NCBI GenBank assembly: GCA_036009105.1
Contig: DASYMJ010000242.1
Location: 1-14,215, forward strand
DNA length: 14,215 bases
Reading direction: 5' to 3'
Source of the DNA: JAFAVZ01 sp036009105
GTDB taxonomy: Bacteria; Acidobacteriota; Thermoanaerobaculia; Gp7-AA8
The notes beneath the pieces were generated by a model. It saw only the letters and a program-made list of their open reading frames with translations, ran no database searches and was not told the DNA's origin. Below, piece after piece: positions 13,186-14,215 of this stretch. The stretch's first letter is position 1; every line of letters begins with the position of its first letter. Position numbers and translations under genes: made by a program.

Positions 13186-14215
13186 ATGTTCCGACACTAC
13201 GACGACGAAACGCTCTTCCAGTATGTCGAGGGATCCTCGCCGATCGGCGAGGAGATCGATGCGCACGCTGTCGACTGCGCGCTCTGCGCGGCCGAGATTG
13301 CCTCCCACCGGGAGACCATCCAGCTCCTCGAAGACGAGGATGTCTGGAACGAGCGCGCCGTCCCCCCCGTCCCGCCCGCCCGCTTCGCCGAGGTCGCCTC
13401 GTTCGCTTCCCGCCTGAAGAAGGAGGATGCGGATGCGGTGACGATCTGCGATGAAGCGCTGACCGGCCCCGCCGCCTGGTGGGCCACCCGGCTGCGGAAG
13501 AGCCCCGCCGCCCGCACCGCGGGCGTGGTGCGCGAGCTGATCGCCCGCGTGCCCCAGATCCTGGAGCGCTCCCCCAACGACGCGCTGCAGGTCACCACCC
13601 TGGCCACCGAGACGGCCAGCGCCCTGAGCATCACCGACTACCCCTCCGACACGGTCATCACCCTCCGCGCGCAGACCCTGCGTGAGCACGCCTTCGTCCT
13701 CAGCATCATCGGCCGCTACCCCGAGGCCCTGGCCACGACCGACCGCGCGGAGATGCTCTTCCGCCAGACCCCGGTCCCGCAGTACGAGATCGCGCGCCTG
13801 CAGCTGGTGAAGTCGAATATCTACCGCTGCCTCGATCGGTTCGAAGAAGCCATCGAGCTGGCCTCGTCGAGCGCGGAGACCTTCCTTCGCTTCGGCGACC
13901 GGAAGCGGCACCTCAATGCGCGGCTGTACGAAGCAGGCTCCCTCGTGCGGCTGAAGCGGTCGCAGCAGGCGATCGACATTTACCGGCTGATCGAGCGCGA
14001 GTCTTTCATTGCCGGCACCGTCCTGCATGTACAGATCCTGCACAACATGGCGGAGTGCTATCGCGATCTGAAGCGCTTCGACGTGGCGGTGGAGCACCTC
14101 TCCCGCTGCACCGCGGAGTTCGATCTGCTCGAGCTCGGCGCATACGCGGCGAAGAGCCGCTGGCTCCTCGGCACAACGCTCGTCGCCGCCGGCCGGCCGG
14201 CGGACGCCGTTCCGG
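13186..14215 (+). CDS. Zinc-finger (HxxxCxxC) N-terminus fused to TPR-like repeats, C-terminus cut by window edge
   Basis: The frame is open for 343 codons to the right edge with no stop. The first ~50 residues resemble the zinc-binding domain of anti-sigma factors: MFRHYDDETLFQYVEG, then H27, C31 and C34 in HAVDCALC. A helical linker with Ala/Pro-rich parts follows. From about residue 166 come five TPR-like helix pairs, for example REHAFVLSIIGRYPEAL (166 on), KSNIYRCLDRFEEAIELA (about 208 on), ARLYEAGSLVRLKRSQQAID (about 246 on), LHNMAECYRDLKRFDVAVEH (about 284 on) and a last one cut by the edge. There is no membrane segment in the visible part, unlike classical anti-sigma factors. It may bind a sigma factor or another partner through the zinc domain; no sigma gene is in the window. 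No Shine-Dalgarno precedes the ATG. Confidence 0.82.
   Translation, partial: MFRHYDDETLFQYVEGSSPIGEEIDAHAVDCALCAAEIASHRETIQLLEDEDVWNERAVPPVPPARFAEVASFASRLKKEDADAVTICDEALTGPAAWWATRLRKSPAARTAGVVRELIARVPQILERSPNDALQVTTLATETASALSITDYPSDTVITLRAQTLREHAFVLSIIGRYPEALATTDRAEMLFRQTPVPQYEIARLQLVKSNIYRCLDRFEEAIELASSSAETFLRFGDRKRHLNARLYEAGSLVRLKRSQQAIDIYRLIERESFIAGTVLHVQILHNMAECYRDLKRFDVAVEHLSRCTAEFDLLELGAYAAKSRWLLGTTLVAAGRPADAVP

Noticed and set aside
13090..14097. Open frame of 335 codons on the minus strand
   Set aside because: It is antisense to the zinc-finger/TPR gene, whose codon use and helical repeat pattern are convincing. The frame would also run through the divergent promoter region.

Overview
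The window is high-GC bacterial chromosome with densely packed genes. It contains no insertion sequence, integrase, CRISPR array or phage gene. Gene content suggests a member of the Acidobacteriota, perhaps the Thermoanaerobaculia: a very large secreted matrixin-like protease with Fn3/PKD domains, a zinc-finger/TPR protein, a lone CsgG-like protein, a subclass B3-type metallo-hydrolase and a PAS/GAF histidine kinase. That placement is an inference from style and gene content; no taxonomic marker is present. There is no gene-free stretch longer than 300 bases.

Left part (1-5414, all minus strand). The leftmost gene is the start of a DinB-like protein cut by the window edge. It overlaps the stop of a 1232-residue secreted metalloprotease (162-3860) by ATGA. 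Upstream of the protease is a two-gene operon: an MBL-fold hydrolase of subclass B3 type (4644-5414), coupled by another ATGA overlap to a cyclase/kynurenine-formamidase-family protein (3979-4647) with altered metal-binding residues.

Middle (5415-9586). A 93-bp divergent promoter region separates the MBL operon from a plus-strand operon with a CelD/FemAB-like GNAT protein (5508-6443) coupled by ATGA to a YbaK-type aminoacyl-tRNA deacylase (6440-6925). Both divergent start codons lie only 6-10 nt from a TAGAAT box, so their transcripts are probably leaderless or nearly so. ybaK converges on, and overlaps by 20 bp, an 840-residue PAS-GAF-PAS-GAF histidine kinase (6906-9428, minus). A tRNA-Gln(UUG) gene follows on the plus strand (9512-9586).

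Right part (9587-14215). On the minus strand are a PhnB/VOC-family protein (9650-10111), a CsgG-like secreted protein with a clear intrinsic terminator (10201-10905), a lipoprotein oligopeptide-type solute-binding protein without permease genes (11021-12616) and a 118-residue protein I do not recognise (12661-13017). A divergent plus-strand gene (from 13186, cut by the right edge) encodes an HxxxCxxC zinc-finger N-terminus followed by TPR-like helices.

The genes are mainly ordinary cell-envelope, secreted, sensory and housekeeping functions. I see no convincing defence system or biosynthetic cluster. The most unusual points are the four-fold repeat in the C-terminus of the protease, the coupled MBL/cyclase pair with a degenerate metal motif, the recurring start-proximal -10 boxes, the CsgG-like protein without lipobox or curli partners, and the zinc-finger/TPR fusion.
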